A program made the position numbers and the translations under genes. Below the pieces are notes generated by a model. That model saw only the letters and a program-made list of their open reading frames with translations. It did not search any database and had not been told where the DNA came from. From the NCBI RefSeq assembly GCF_001905345.1, contig NZ_LFBV01000003.1, positions 612,985 through 676,984 of the forward strand: DNA of 64,000 nucleotides, read 5' to 3'. Numbering within the stretch: the first letter of the stretch is position 1; each line of letters starts with the position of its first letter. Shown in pieces: positions 51,772 to 60,529 of this stretch. The stretch is from Streptomyces uncialis (GTDB lineage: Bacteria; Actinomycetota; Actinomycetes; Streptomycetales; Streptomycetaceae).

Positions 51772-52784
51772 GGATGGTCCTCGGTGGTGGCGGGGCGGCG
51801 GACCCGGTCGGTCGCGCCGCGGAGCGGTTCGGGGACGGCCCAGTCCCGTACGTCGACGGGTGCGGCGAGGAAGCCGTGGCCGCGCAGGGCGTGTTCCTGC
51901 CGGGCGAGCAGGTCGAGGCGTTCGTCGGAGAGGTCGATGCGCAGATCGCGATGGCCGCGGGCCCGGTAGGCACCGGCGACGCCGGTGGCGCCCGCGCCGG
52001 TCTCCCGGCTCAGTACCCGGGCGAGGTCGTCCGGGTGGCCGGCCGCCCAGTCGGCGGCCCGGACGAGGACGGCGAGGTAGCGGGCGACCAGGTCCGGCCG
52101 CTCGTCCAGCAGGCTCTCGCGGACGGTGATCGGGCGGGGGGTGCCGTTGTTGACCCTGGTGCGCCGGTCGGGGTGGTCGTCGAGTTCGACGGCGATCCGC
52201 GCGCCGTACCGGGCGGCGGCCTCGACTGCGGTGGCGCCCTTCGCGTAGACGGCGTCGACGGTCCCGGCGCGCAGGGCGGCGAGTTCGGCGGACCACTGTG
52301 CGGCGTGGGCGTCGGCGGGTACGTCGACGGGGACGGTGTCCGCGAGGGTGAGCCCGGCGGTGGACAGCGCGCCCTCGAAGCCGCGCAGGGCCATGGCCCG
52401 CCAGAAGTCGATGGGCAGCGGATGCCGGGGGACGGCGAGCCGGCTGCCCTTGAGGTCCGCCGCCTCATGGATGCCGGAGTCGGCCGCGACAAGGACGACC
52501 TGGCGTTCCTCGATCCAGGTGAGGCCGATCAGCCGGGTGGGTTCGCCACGTGAACGGGCCCACAGGGCCGGGACGTTGCCGCCCTCGCGGAAGAGTCCTT
52601 CGAGCGCGTGGGTGTAGTGGTGGTCGCGGGCGGTGGCGGCGGGCGCGTCCTGGAGGGAGCGGACGGAGATCCCGTCGGGGGTGAACTCGTCGGCCAGCCA
52701 GCCGAGATCGGCGGCGATGCCGGTCGCGGTGGGCACGGGGCATCGGGTGAACCACAGGGTGGCGGGCGGCGTGGATCGCGTCAT
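51756..52784 (-). CDS. DszB-like sulfinate desulfinase
   Basis: A 342-residue protein of the periplasmic-binding-protein fold without signal peptide. It aligns by eye with DszB, the 2'-hydroxybiphenyl-2-sulfinate desulfinase of the 4S desulfurisation pathway. Catalytic Cys27, His60 and Arg70 of DszB (as I recall) correspond to Cys15 (FTRCPVP against YSNCPVP), His56 and Arg66; the ten-residue His-Arg spacing and the following GG are kept. It could hydrolyse an aryl sulfinate to sulfite. First gene of the sulfur operon; ATG preceded by AAGGGCCC only. A plain sulfonate-binding protein is the alternative, but the conserved Cys argues against that. Confidence 0.72.
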   Translation of the reverse strand: MTRSTPPATLWFTRCPVPTATGIAADLGWLADEFTPDGISVRSLQDAPAATARDHHYTHALEGLFREGGNVPALWARSRGEPTRLIGLTWIEERQVVLVAADSGIHEAADLKGSRLAVPRHPLPIDFWRAMALRGFEGALSTAGLTLADTVPVDVPADAHAAQWSAELAALRAGTVDAVYAKGATAVEAAARYGARIAVELDDHPDRRTRVNNGTPRPITVRESLLDERPDLVARYLAVLVRAADWAAGHPDDLARVLSRETGAGATGVAGAYRARGHRDLRIDLSDERLDLLARQEHALRGHGFLAAPVDVRDWAVPEPLRGATDRVRRPATTEDHPWLTS

Positions 52785-53162
52785 GGGCCCTTCTTGGCCA
52801 GGGGTGCGGATGGTGACCGCGGCACGGAACAGCGCGGCACAGGACGGTGGACGGGCGTACGCCGAAGCGCGCCGGGGCGTACGGAAGGTGGTGCGGGAGG
52901 TGCGGCGGACGCGGTGGGATGCGGGACGACCGGTGCGGGGCGGTGGGTGCACGGGTCCGGCGCCGACCGGGACAGGGCGGGTGCCGACCGGGGTCCGGTC
53001 GGAGCAGGCAGGACGCCGGTCGGGTGCCGCTCAGGTCCCGACAGGGCGTGCCGGAGCGGCACGTGTCAGTGGGACGTGGCCCGGCCGTACGCGAGCCCCC
53101 GCGCGCGGGACTTCACACGGTGGAGCGGGCGGGGCGGGTGCGGCGCGGGGCCGGTGTCCGGG

Positions 53163-53231
53163 TCAGCGACAGCCGGAGCTGGCGACCCGGACCAGGTCTA
53201 TGTGGCGGCGGCTGCTGAGAGCAGGCGTCAC
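53163..53231 (-). CDS. Short leader peptide upstream of sulfur operon
   Basis: From the GTG at 53231 a 22-residue peptide ends in RRHIDLVRVASSGCR. I recognise the RRHIDL-R--S--C pattern of small putative leader peptides that precede sulfur-assimilation genes in streptomycetes; a cysteine near the end suggests a cysteine-responsive attenuation signal. It lies about 380 bases upstream of the DszB-like gene, same strand. There is no clear ribosome binding site and other in-frame GTG starts exist (for example 53240), so the start is uncertain. Confidence 0.5.
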   Translation of the reverse strand: MTPALSSRRHIDLVRVASSGCR

Positions 53232-53347
53232 CGAGGGCACCAGGGCGGTGAAGGTCCGGCGGACGGTCACGGCGGCGCTCCTCTCGACGGGTCGGCGGGG
53301 TCGGTGCGCCGACTCTGCCACGGCGCTTGCCCCACGGACAAGTCGCT

Positions 53348-53362
53348 TCCCACATCGTGGGA
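53348..53362. promoter_or_regulatory. Palindrome TCCCAC-ATC-GTGGGA, probable IclR operator
   Basis: A perfect 6-bp inverted repeat with 3-base spacer lies 115 bases before the IclR start. A closely similar sequence (CCACATCATGGGA, 12 of 14 bases shared) overlaps the IclR start codon at 53470-53482, which suggests two sites and autoregulation. Confidence 0.5.
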
Positions 53363-53476
53363 CACCTGGTCCATGAACGGGCCGACGCGAAGCCCCACCG
53401 CTCCCCCGCATCTCCATCAAGTAGCAGGGGAAGGCAAGTTGACCGGACCTACGGCCACGGGGGAAGCTGCCACATC

Positions 53477-54343
53477 ATGGGAAGCTCTTCCGATGACGCC
53501 TCGACTCCCCCACGCCCGGCGCGAGGCCCCGGGGCCGCACCGCCGTCGGCGACCGGCCGTCCGGCCGTACCCGCCGCCCCCTCGGGATCGCAGGCCGTGA
53601 GCCGGGCGCTCGGCGTGCTGCACTGTTTCCGCGACAGCGGCTCCCCGTTGAGCGCCTCGGACATCGCACGCCGCACCTCGCTGTCCGTCTCGACCGCCCA
53701 CCGGCTGGCCCGGACCCTTGTCGCGGCCGGGTTCCTCGAACAGGACGCGCACACCGCCCGCTACCGGCTGGGCCCGGCCGTCACCGAACTCGGTCAGCTC
53801 TCGTACCACCAGCGCGGGCTGCATCTCACCGCGCCCGAACTCGCCGACCTCGCGACACGTACCGGGGCCACCGCCGATCTGGCCCTGCGGGACGGTGTCC
53901 ACGCGCTGATCCTCGTCGGCGGTTCGGTACGCCACGACACCGGTGCCGGACTGCGCAGACCGCTGCACTCCACCGCGCTCGGCAAGGTCCTGCTCGCCTG
54001 GCCGGGCGACGATCCGGACCCCGTCGGCACGCTCCCCGGGCTGGCCGCCTTCACGGACCGCACCATCGTCGACGCGGACGCGCTTCGCGCCGAACTCGAC
54101 CGGGTGCGCGAGCGGGGCCACGCCGTCAACGACGGCGAGTCCGCGACCGGTGTCCGCACCCTCGCCGTCCCGGTGTTCGACCACACCGAACGTGCTCGGT
54201 TCGCCCTGGCGTTGCGCGCGACCCCGGCCGTGCTCACCGACGACCGGCTGGCCTGGTTCACCGACCAGGCCCGGGCCTGTGCCGCCGCGCTGGAGGTACT
54301 GCTGCTGCCCCCGGCCGAACGCCGCACCACGATCCGGCCGTGA
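53477..54343 (+). CDS. IclR family transcriptional regulator
   Basis: A 288-residue regulator: after a 35-residue low-complexity lead, the IclR winged helix SQAVSRALGVLHCFRDSGSPLSASDIARRTSLSVSTAHRLARTLVAAGFLEQD, then the effector domain (GLRRPLHSTALGKVLLAW, NDGESATGVRTLAVPVFD). It diverges from the organosulfur operon and likely controls it. The ATG sits within the second palindrome. An in-frame ATG 150 bases earlier is less likely. Confidence 0.88.
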   Translation: MGSSSDDASTPPRPARGPGAAPPSATGRPAVPAAPSGSQAVSRALGVLHCFRDSGSPLSASDIARRTSLSVSTAHRLARTLVAAGFLEQDAHTARYRLGPAVTELGQLSYHQRGLHLTAPELADLATRTGATADLALRDGVHALILVGGSVRHDTGAGLRRPLHSTALGKVLLAWPGDDPDPVGTLPGLAAFTDRTIVDADALRAELDRVRERGHAVNDGESATGVRTLAVPVFDHTERARFALALRATPAVLTDDRLAWFTDQARACAAALEVLLLPPAERRTTIRP

Positions 54344-54600
54344 CGTACCCGTTTGCTGACAGCAGGGTGGGGATCGTACGGAAGGGCCGTGGGGGCACCT
54401 CCCGCAGTCAGGATCGTGTGCGGACGGGCTTCCTGGCAGGTGCCGTGGGACGCCGCGGCCGACCCGCGCGCGTTGCCGGACACGCCCGCGAACGACGACG
54501 ACGCGTCCCGCTCCCGGCCACCTGTCCTCGCCGTCGCCGGGAGCGGGACGCCACGATGATCGCCGAGCGTCTCGCCGAGAAGTTGAACGGACGGCGCAAC

Positions 54601-54619
54601 GCTGGTTAGGCTCACCTGA
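54601..54619. promoter_or_regulatory. Iron box, strongest in window
   Basis: GCTGGTTAGGCTCACCTGA matches the DmdR1/IdeR consensus at 15 of 19 positions, including the whole central 14 bases. It lies 54 bases upstream of the permease operon. Confidence 0.88.
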
Positions 54620-54672
54620 GTTGCCTCCGACCGGGGCAGATCCGACGGAGGGGGCGGGATGGCGCGAGCGCG

Positions 54673-55818
54673 ATGCCGCCGCGGACACGCGGCGCGGGTC
54701 CGGGTGTGAACGTACGGAAGGAAGCCGCGTCCGACGGCGGCGGCATACCGAGCGGCGGGCCACGGACCACGCCACGGGCCGCCGGTGAGGTCACCGTTCC
54801 GGCGCGGACGGCCGTTCGCCGCCGGGCCGCGGCGGTCCGCTGGTACGGGCTCGTCCTCGCGGCGCTGGCCCTCGCCCTGGTGTGTGCCCTCAGCCTCGCG
54901 GTCGGCGCGCGGAGCATCCCGCTCTCCACCGTGTGGGAGGTCCTCGCCCAGGGCCGTGGCGGCGAGGAGGCGTTCGTCGTACGCCGGTTGCGGGTGCCGC
55001 GTACCGTGATCGGGCTGCTGGCCGGTGCCGCGCTGGGGCTCGCCGGAGCGCTGATGCAGGGACTGACCCGCAATCCGCTGGCCGATCCGGGCCTGCTCGG
55101 GGTGAACAACGGGGCATCGGCCGCCGTGGTCGTCGCGATCGCGTTCCTCGGCGTCGGCTCGCCCCTCGGCTACGTCTGGTTCGCCTTCCTGGGGGCGGCC
55201 CTCGCGTACGCGGTGGTGTACCTGCTCGGCTCGTCGGGCCGCTCGGCCGGCCCGGACCGGATGGTCCTCGCCGGAGCGGCGATCAACGCCACACTGATCG
55301 CGTTCGTCTCCGCCGTGGTCCTCCACGACATCCGCGCCTTCGACGCGTTCCGGTTCTGGGCGGTGGGATCGCTCGCCGGACGGGACATGGAAGTGGTGCG
55401 GCAGGTGGGCCCGCTGATCCTCGCCGGTGTGGTGACCGCGCTGTGCCTGGCCCGTCCGCTCAACGCGCTGGCGCTCGGCGAGGAGACCGGCCGCGCGCTC
55501 GGCGCGCACACCGAACGGACCCGGCTGGCGGGCGCGGTGGCGGTCGCCCTCCTGTGCGGGGGCGCCACCGCGGCGGCCGGGCCGATCGCGTTCATCGGGC
55601 TGGCGGTCCCCCATCTCGTACGGATGGTGACCGGCCCCGACCAGCGCTGGGTGATGGCCTACTCCCTTCTGCTCGCGCCCGTGCTGCTCCTCGGCGCCGA
55701 TGTCGTCGGCAGGTTTCTCGCCGCACCGGGTGAGCTGGAGACGGGTATCGTCACCGCGTTCCTGGGCGCGCCACTGTTCATCGCGCTCAGCCGCCGGCGC
55801 CGGATCGCGGCGCTGTGA
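54673..55818 (+). CDS. FecCD-family iron-siderophore ABC permease
   Basis: A 381-residue FecCD permease with a 55-residue cytoplasmic lead, then about nine helices: LGLAGALMQGLTRNPLADPGLLGVNNGASA, FDAFRFWAVGSLAGRDMEV and GPIAFIGLAVPHLVR. It closely resembles the permease at 10.7 kb. The true start may be the GTG at 54706; neither has a good ribosome binding site. First gene of the permease-permease-ATPase operon under the iron box. Confidence 0.93.
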   Translation: MPPRTRGAGPGVNVRKEAASDGGGIPSGGPRTTPRAAGEVTVPARTAVRRRAAAVRWYGLVLAALALALVCALSLAVGARSIPLSTVWEVLAQGRGGEEAFVVRRLRVPRTVIGLLAGAALGLAGALMQGLTRNPLADPGLLGVNNGASAAVVVAIAFLGVGSPLGYVWFAFLGAALAYAVVYLLGSSGRSAGPDRMVLAGAAINATLIAFVSAVVLHDIRAFDAFRFWAVGSLAGRDMEVVRQVGPLILAGVVTALCLARPLNALALGEETGRALGAHTERTRLAGAVAVALLCGGATAAAGPIAFIGLAVPHLVRMVTGPDQRWVMAYSLLLAPVLLLGADVVGRFLAAPGELETGIVTAFLGAPLFIALSRRRRIAAL

Positions 55819-56882
55819 GCGCCGTACGGGGCCGGTCCGGTGTCCGGCCGGTGACGGGGAGGGTGCTGCGGACCCGTTCGGGGTCGCTGTCCCTGCGGCT
55901 GCACGCGCGTTCGCTGGCCGTCGGGACGCTGCTGGCGCTGGTGACCTGTGTGCTCGGGCTGTTCTGTCTGACCACCGGCAGCTACTCGGCGTCGTCCCGC
56001 GACGTGGTCGCGACCCTGTTCGGCGGCGGCCCCGCGGGCCTCGGGTTCATCGTCAACGAACTGCGCCTGCCCCGGCTGCTGGTGGCCATGATGGTGGGGA
56101 CGGCGCTGGGGCTCGGCGGGGCGATGTTCCAGAGCATCTCGCGCAACCCGCTGGGCAGCCCCGACGTGGTCGGCTTCACGACCGGGTCGGCGACGGGCGC
56201 CCTGGTGGTGATCCTGCTGCTCGGCGGTGGTCTGCGCGGTGTCGCCGCGGGCTCGGTCGTCGGCGGGCTGCTGACCGCGGGGCTGGTCTACGGGCTGGCG
56301 TTCCGCCGGGGTGTGCAGGGCTTCCGGCTCATCCTGACCGGGATCGGCACCACCGCGATGCTGGCCGCGTTCAACTCGTATCTGCTGACCCGCGCGACCC
56401 TCAACGACGCGCAGACCGCGCAGCTCTGGCTGACCGGCAGTCTGAACGGCCGCCGCTGGGACCATGTGGTGCCGCTGGCGCTGGCGTTGCTGCTGCTGGT
56501 GCCCGTCGCGCTGTCGCTCGGCCGCCGGATGTCCCTGCTGGAGATGGGGGACGACACCGCGCGGGCGCGTGGGGTGCCCGCCGAACCGACCCGGCTGGCG
56601 CTGCTGGTGACCAGTGTCGCGCTGACGGCGGTCGCGACCGCCGCCGCCGGGCCGATCGCCTTCGTGGCGCTCGCCGCCCCGCAGCTCGCCCGCAGGCTGA
56701 CCGGGTCGCCGGGGGCCGGACTGGTGCCCGCCGCGCTGATGGGCGCGCTGCTGCTGACCGCCGCCGATCTGGCCACCCAGCGGGCGCTGGCCCCGACGCA
56801 GCTCCCGGTGGGTATCGGCACCGCGGCCCTGGGCGGGCTGTACCTGGCCTGGCTGCTGGGCCGGGAATGGCGGCGCCGATGA
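55815..56882 (+). CDS. FecCD-family iron-siderophore ABC permease, second subunit
   Basis: A 355-residue FecCD permease joined to the first by a GTGA overlap. Landmarks: LGLGGAMFQSISRNPLGSPDVVGFTTGSATGALVV and GPIAFVALAAPQLARRL. It pairs with the first permease and couples to the ATPase encoded next. Confidence 0.93.
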   Translation: MSAVRGRSGVRPVTGRVLRTRSGSLSLRLHARSLAVGTLLALVTCVLGLFCLTTGSYSASSRDVVATLFGGGPAGLGFIVNELRLPRLLVAMMVGTALGLGGAMFQSISRNPLGSPDVVGFTTGSATGALVVILLLGGGLRGVAAGSVVGGLLTAGLVYGLAFRRGVQGFRLILTGIGTTAMLAAFNSYLLTRATLNDAQTAQLWLTGSLNGRRWDHVVPLALALLLLVPVALSLGRRMSLLEMGDDTARARGVPAEPTRLALLVTSVALTAVATAAAGPIAFVALAAPQLARRLTGSPGAGLVPAALMGALLLTAADLATQRALAPTQLPVGIGTAALGGLYLAWLLGREWRRR

Positions 56883-56955
56883 CACGCGCCGCTCGACCAG
56901 GACCGGACCGGGCGCCAGGTCCGGCTGCGCCGGGGAACCACGGAGAGGGAACGAC

Positions 56956-57816
56956 ATGAGCGACTCCGCGCGCGGTGTCCGGCTGCGCGGCGAGGGGCTC
57001 ACCCTCGCCTACGACGAGCGGGTGGTGACCGACGCACTGGACATCGCCGTGCCCGACGGCTCCTTCACGGTGATCGTGGGCCCCAACGGATGCGGCAAGT
57101 CCACACTGCTGAAGGCCCTGTCCCGGATGATCAAGCCACGGGCCGGGACGGTCCTGCTGGATTCCGCGCCGATCGGCTCGTACTCGACGAAGGAGGCCGC
57201 GCGGCTGCTCGGGCTGCTGCCCCAGACGTCCACGGCGCCCGGGGGCATCACCGTCGGCGATCTGGTCGCCCGGGGCCGGTTCCCGCATCAGCGGCTGCTG
57301 CGGCAGTGGTCACCCGCCGACGAGGAGGCGGTGGTGGAGGCGATGGAGATGACCCATGTCCTGGACCTTGCCGACCGGTTCGTCGAGGAGCTCTCCGGCG
57401 GGCAGCGCCAGCGGGTCTGGCTCGCGATGGTGCTCGCCCAGCAGACCGGCATCCTGCTGCTCGACGAGCCGACCACGTTCCTCGACCTGGCGCACCAGGT
57501 GGAGGTCCTCGACCTCTGCTGGGACCTGCACCACCGGCGGGGGCACACCCTGGTCCTCGTGCTGCACGACCTCAACCAGGCGTTCCGGTACGCTACGCAT
57601 CTGATCGTGATGAAGGACGGCCGGATCGAGGCCCAGGGCGATCCGATGGAGATCGTCACCCCGGAACTGGTACGGGACGTCTTCGGACTCGACTGCCGGA
57701 TCATCCCCGACCCGGAGGTCGGCACCCCGTTGGTGGTCCCCGCGGCCCGCCCCGACGACCCGCGCCGTATCACCGCGCGAACGCTCCACGCCAAGCCGGT
57801 ACGCCGGGGCGACTGA
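56956..57816 (+). CDS. Iron-siderophore ABC transporter ATPase (FecE/FepC-like)
   Basis: A 286-residue ATPase: Walker A GPNGCGKST, Q-loop LLPQTS, signature LSGGQRQR, Walker B ILLLDEPTTFLDLAHQ and H-loop VLHDLNQAFRYA. The PTTFLD sequence is typical of siderophore importers. GGAGAGG precedes the ATG. It is the only FecE-type ATPase in the window and may also serve the permease pair at 10.7-12.8 kb, which lacks one. Confidence 0.95.
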   Translation: MSDSARGVRLRGEGLTLAYDERVVTDALDIAVPDGSFTVIVGPNGCGKSTLLKALSRMIKPRAGTVLLDSAPIGSYSTKEAARLLGLLPQTSTAPGGITVGDLVARGRFPHQRLLRQWSPADEEAVVEAMEMTHVLDLADRFVEELSGGQRQRVWLAMVLAQQTGILLLDEPTTFLDLAHQVEVLDLCWDLHHRRGHTLVLVLHDLNQAFRYATHLIVMKDGRIEAQGDPMEIVTPELVRDVFGLDCRIIPDPEVGTPLVVPAARPDDPRRITARTLHAKPVRRGD

Positions 57817-57832
57817 GCCCCGCGATCCGCAA

Positions 57833-57860
57833 GCGCCGCCCCGCAGGCACGGGGCGGCGC
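57833..57860. terminator. Bidirectional terminator between ATPase and binding-protein genes
   Basis: A perfect 11-bp stem (GCGCCGCCCCG) with a 6-base loop lies between the convergent genes, 17 bases after the ATPase stop. Confidence 0.8.
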
Positions 57861-58003
57861 GGAACCACCGAGCATCCGCACCCACGGGACAACGCCCGCC
57901 CGAGGCCACCCGGTGCGTCCCCGCACGAACGAGTACGCCCACGGTGCCGACTCCAGGGACCGCGAGGAGCCCCGCGTCCGAGGGGATGCGGCTCGGACAA
58001 CCC

Positions 58004-59038
58004 TCAGCCGAGCGCCTCGCGCAGCAGCGGCTCCAGCCCCTTCACCGCGTACGGGATGCTGAGGACGGAGGCGCTGGAGAGGGCCAGGCCGACGGACGGG
58101 TCGGCGGGGAAGACCAGCCGCCCTTCGCGGGCCGCCTTCATCTCGGCGACCTGCGGGTACTGCTTCAGTGTGGCCGCCAGCGGGAGTTGCTGCTGGCTGA
58201 GCAGGATCACCACGTCGGCGTCCGCGTCGCCGGTGTTCTCTGCGGACAGTTCGACGAAGTACTTGTCGTCGCCCAGCTCCGTCACGTAAGGGGACGGCTT
58301 CAGGCCCAGTGCGGTGACGATCTGCATCCGGGTGTCGCCCGTGGTGTAGACGCCGGCCTTGCCGCCGAAGGCGAGGAGGATGGAGACGGTCTTCCCGGCG
58401 AAGCCGGGGTTGCGGTCGGCGGCGGCCTTGAGCAGCGACTCGGTGCCCGCCACCAGTTCGTCGCCCTTCGCCTCGCGTCCCACCGCGCGGGCGATGAGCC
58501 TGGTGGACTCACGCCACGGGACACTGTTCGCCGCGGCGCCGCCGGGCAGGCCCACGGTGGGGGCGATGTCGGTGAGGGTGCGGTACTCCGTCTCGTCGCC
58601 GCCCGACTGGACGTTGACGATCAGATCGGGGTCGAGGGAGGCCACCTGCTCGAAGTCGAAGGGCGGCTTGAGGAAGGACGGGGTCCGCCCGCCGAGTGAG
58701 GGCTCCGCCCAGCTGCCCACGCCGCGCTTCATCGTGGGGATGAACTGCCACAGGCCGACCGGGACGACACCGAGCGCGAGGAGCACGTCGTGGTCGGTGC
58801 GCCCGAGGGAGAGCACCCGCTCGGGCCGCTCCGTGATCCGCACCTCGCCGAACTTGTCCTCGACGGTGAGGGGGAACGCGCTGCCGCCGGAGCGGGACGG
58901 CCCGGCCGGGGCGGGCTCGTCGTCGCCGCATCCGGCGAGGACGAGCGACGACCCGAGCGCGGCACCCGCGGAGAGCAGCTGGCGGCGGCGCAACGGTATC
59001 CGGTGCGGCGGCCGTTCGCGGTCGATCGTGGTGGTCAT
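58004..59038 (-). CDS. Iron-siderophore binding lipoprotein with Tat signal
   Basis: A 344-residue class III binding protein. The signal peptide combines a twin-arginine motif (RRRQLLS, residues 17-23) and a lipobox LAGC at Cys37, so it is probably exported folded by Tat. The mature domain has the usual two-lobe pattern (RVLSLGRTDHDVLLALGVVPVG, QVASLDPDLIVNVQSG, YFVELSAENTGDADADVVILLSQQ). It should feed the adjacent permease-ATPase operon although it is transcribed toward it. It has its own iron box. Confidence 0.92.
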   Translation of the reverse strand: MTTTIDRERPPHRIPLRRRQLLSAGAALGSSLVLAGCGDDEPAPAGPSRSGGSAFPLTVEDKFGEVRITERPERVLSLGRTDHDVLLALGVVPVGLWQFIPTMKRGVGSWAEPSLGGRTPSFLKPPFDFEQVASLDPDLIVNVQSGGDETEYRTLTDIAPTVGLPGGAAANSVPWRESTRLIARAVGREAKGDELVAGTESLLKAAADRNPGFAGKTVSILLAFGGKAGVYTTGDTRMQIVTALGLKPSPYVTELGDDKYFVELSAENTGDADADVVILLSQQQLPLAATLKQYPQVAEMKAAREGRLVFPADPSVGLALSSASVLSIPYAVKGLEPLLREALG

Positions 59039-59201
59039 GGTGTGCCCCGTCCGTCGGTGGTGGAGTGACCGGACGGCGCGGCGCCCGGCAGCGGCCCGTA
59101 CCGCTGTGCGCGTACCGGGCAGGGACCGCGGTCCGCCGAACGGACGACCGTGCGGCCGGGCCCCCGCCGGTACGTGCGGGCCCACAGGGATCGCACCTTA
59201 G

Positions 59202-59220
59202 TCAGGCAAGGCTTACCTTG
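59202..59220. promoter_or_regulatory. Iron box upstream of Tat-lipoprotein
   Basis: TCAGGCAAGGCTTACCTTG matches the iron box consensus at 13 of 19 positions, 164 bases before the binding-protein start. The remaining gap to 59482 shows nothing further. Confidence 0.7.
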
Positions 59221-59482
59221 GCAAAGGGAATCCGCCGGTCGGCGGGCGGAGTTGGCCCGTCGGCGGACGTGGAGACGGTCCTGGGCAAGCCGGTTCGGGC
59301 GTCCCGTGGCGCAAGCCGCTCAGCGGAAGTCCTGGGCATGGCCGAGCATCCATGGGCGGAAGGTGCGGGCGGGCCGGCCGGTGACCCGCACCGGCCCTGA
59401 CGGCTCCCGGGCCCCGCGTGACCGGGCGGCCCGGGGTCCGAGAGGGCCTGTGGGAGCGCGGGGACCAGGACGACCGGAGCGG

Positions 59483-60529
59483 TCAGGGGATCAGCACCAC
59501 CTTGTCGGCCTCGCCGGAGTCGAAGAGACGGAAACCCCTGGGCGCCTCGGCGAGCGACAGCCGGTGCGAGATGACGAAGGTCGGGTCGAGACGGCCGCCG
59601 CGGATGAGCCGCATCAGGGTGTCCCGTTCGGCGATCGGGTCCCCGACGGCGAACCGCAGGGTGAGTTCCTTGGCGAACGCCGTCCTGGTCGGCAGGGGCA
59701 TCGCGTCGGAGGCGTGCGCGCCGACCGCGCAGACGGTGCCCCGGGGGCGGACGAGGTCGAGCGCGGTCAGCAGCGCGGTGTCCGTACCGACGGCCTCCAG
59801 GACGGCGTCGGGACCCTGGCCCTCGGTGAGGTCCGCGATCAGCCCGCGCAGGTCGTCACCGGGGGCGAAGGTGTCCGCGCCGCGTCCGGCGGCGATCTTG
59901 CGGCGGCGCTCCAGCGGGTCGACGGCGAGGACCCGGCCCGCGCCGAGTATCCAGGCGGCCTCCAGCGCCATCAGGCCCACCGGTCCGCAGCCGACCACGG
60001 CGACGGTGTCCCCGGGGCGCACCCCGGCCCCTACGGCACAGGCGTAGCCGGTGGCGAGGACGTCCCCGATCAGCAGGGCCCGTTCGTCCCCCACGTCGTC
60101 GGGGATGGGGTGGAGCACGGTGTCGGCGAAGGGGACCCGCACGTATTCGGCGTGTCCTCCGGGGACCGCGTGGTCGCCGACGACGGTGTCGTAGCCGAAC
60201 AGCGCGACCTGGGGGCACTGGTAGTGGTGGCCCAGTCCGCAGGCGCGGCAGCGTCCGCAGGCGATGACGTCCGAGGCGACGACCCGGTCGCCGGGCCGCA
60301 GCCCGTGGGCCTCGGGTCCGACGGCCTCGACCACTCCGGTGAACTCGTGTCCCGTGACGGTGCCCGGGGTGAAGGTGTCCATCTCACCTCGGTAGGGGTG
60401 CAGATCGGTGCCGCAGATCGCGCTGCGGACGACCCGGACCACCGCGTCGCGCGGCTGCTCCACGCGGGGTGCGGGGACATCGTCGTCGATCGCCACCCGG
60501 TACGCCCCGTGCCAGCGCAGCGCTCTCAT
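59483..60529 (-). CDS. Zinc-dependent medium-chain alcohol dehydrogenase
   Basis: A 348-residue MDR dehydrogenase: catalytic zinc ligands Cys39 (SAICGTDLH) and His61 (GHEFTG), structural zinc cysteines in ACGRCRACGLGHHYQC, and the NAD(P) motif VVGCGPVGLMAL. AGGAGG lies just upstream of the ATG. It is the last gene of a four-gene operon with a glycoside hydrolase, sugar aminotransferase and nucleotidyltransferase, so it may oxidise a sugar or sugar alcohol. Confidence 0.92.
   Translation of the reverse strand: MRALRWHGAYRVAIDDDVPAPRVEQPRDAVVRVVRSAICGTDLHPYRGEMDTFTPGTVTGHEFTGVVEAVGPEAHGLRPGDRVVASDVIACGRCRACGLGHHYQCPQVALFGYDTVVGDHAVPGGHAEYVRVPFADTVLHPIPDDVGDERALLIGDVLATGYACAVGAGVRPGDTVAVVGCGPVGLMALEAAWILGAGRVLAVDPLERRRKIAAGRGADTFAPGDDLRGLIADLTEGQGPDAVLEAVGTDTALLTALDLVRPRGTVCAVGAHASDAMPLPTRTAFAKELTLRFAVGDPIAERDTLMRLIRGGRLDPTFVISHRLSLAEAPRGFRLFDSGEADKVVLIP

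Larger units (their letters stand above)
52785..53476. other. Divergent control region of sulfur operon and IclR gene
   Basis: A 692-base gap between the divergent DszB-like and IclR genes. It holds the short leader ORF and the two related palindromes described separately. Other open frames here are GC-driven and have no recognisable features. Confidence 0.6.
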
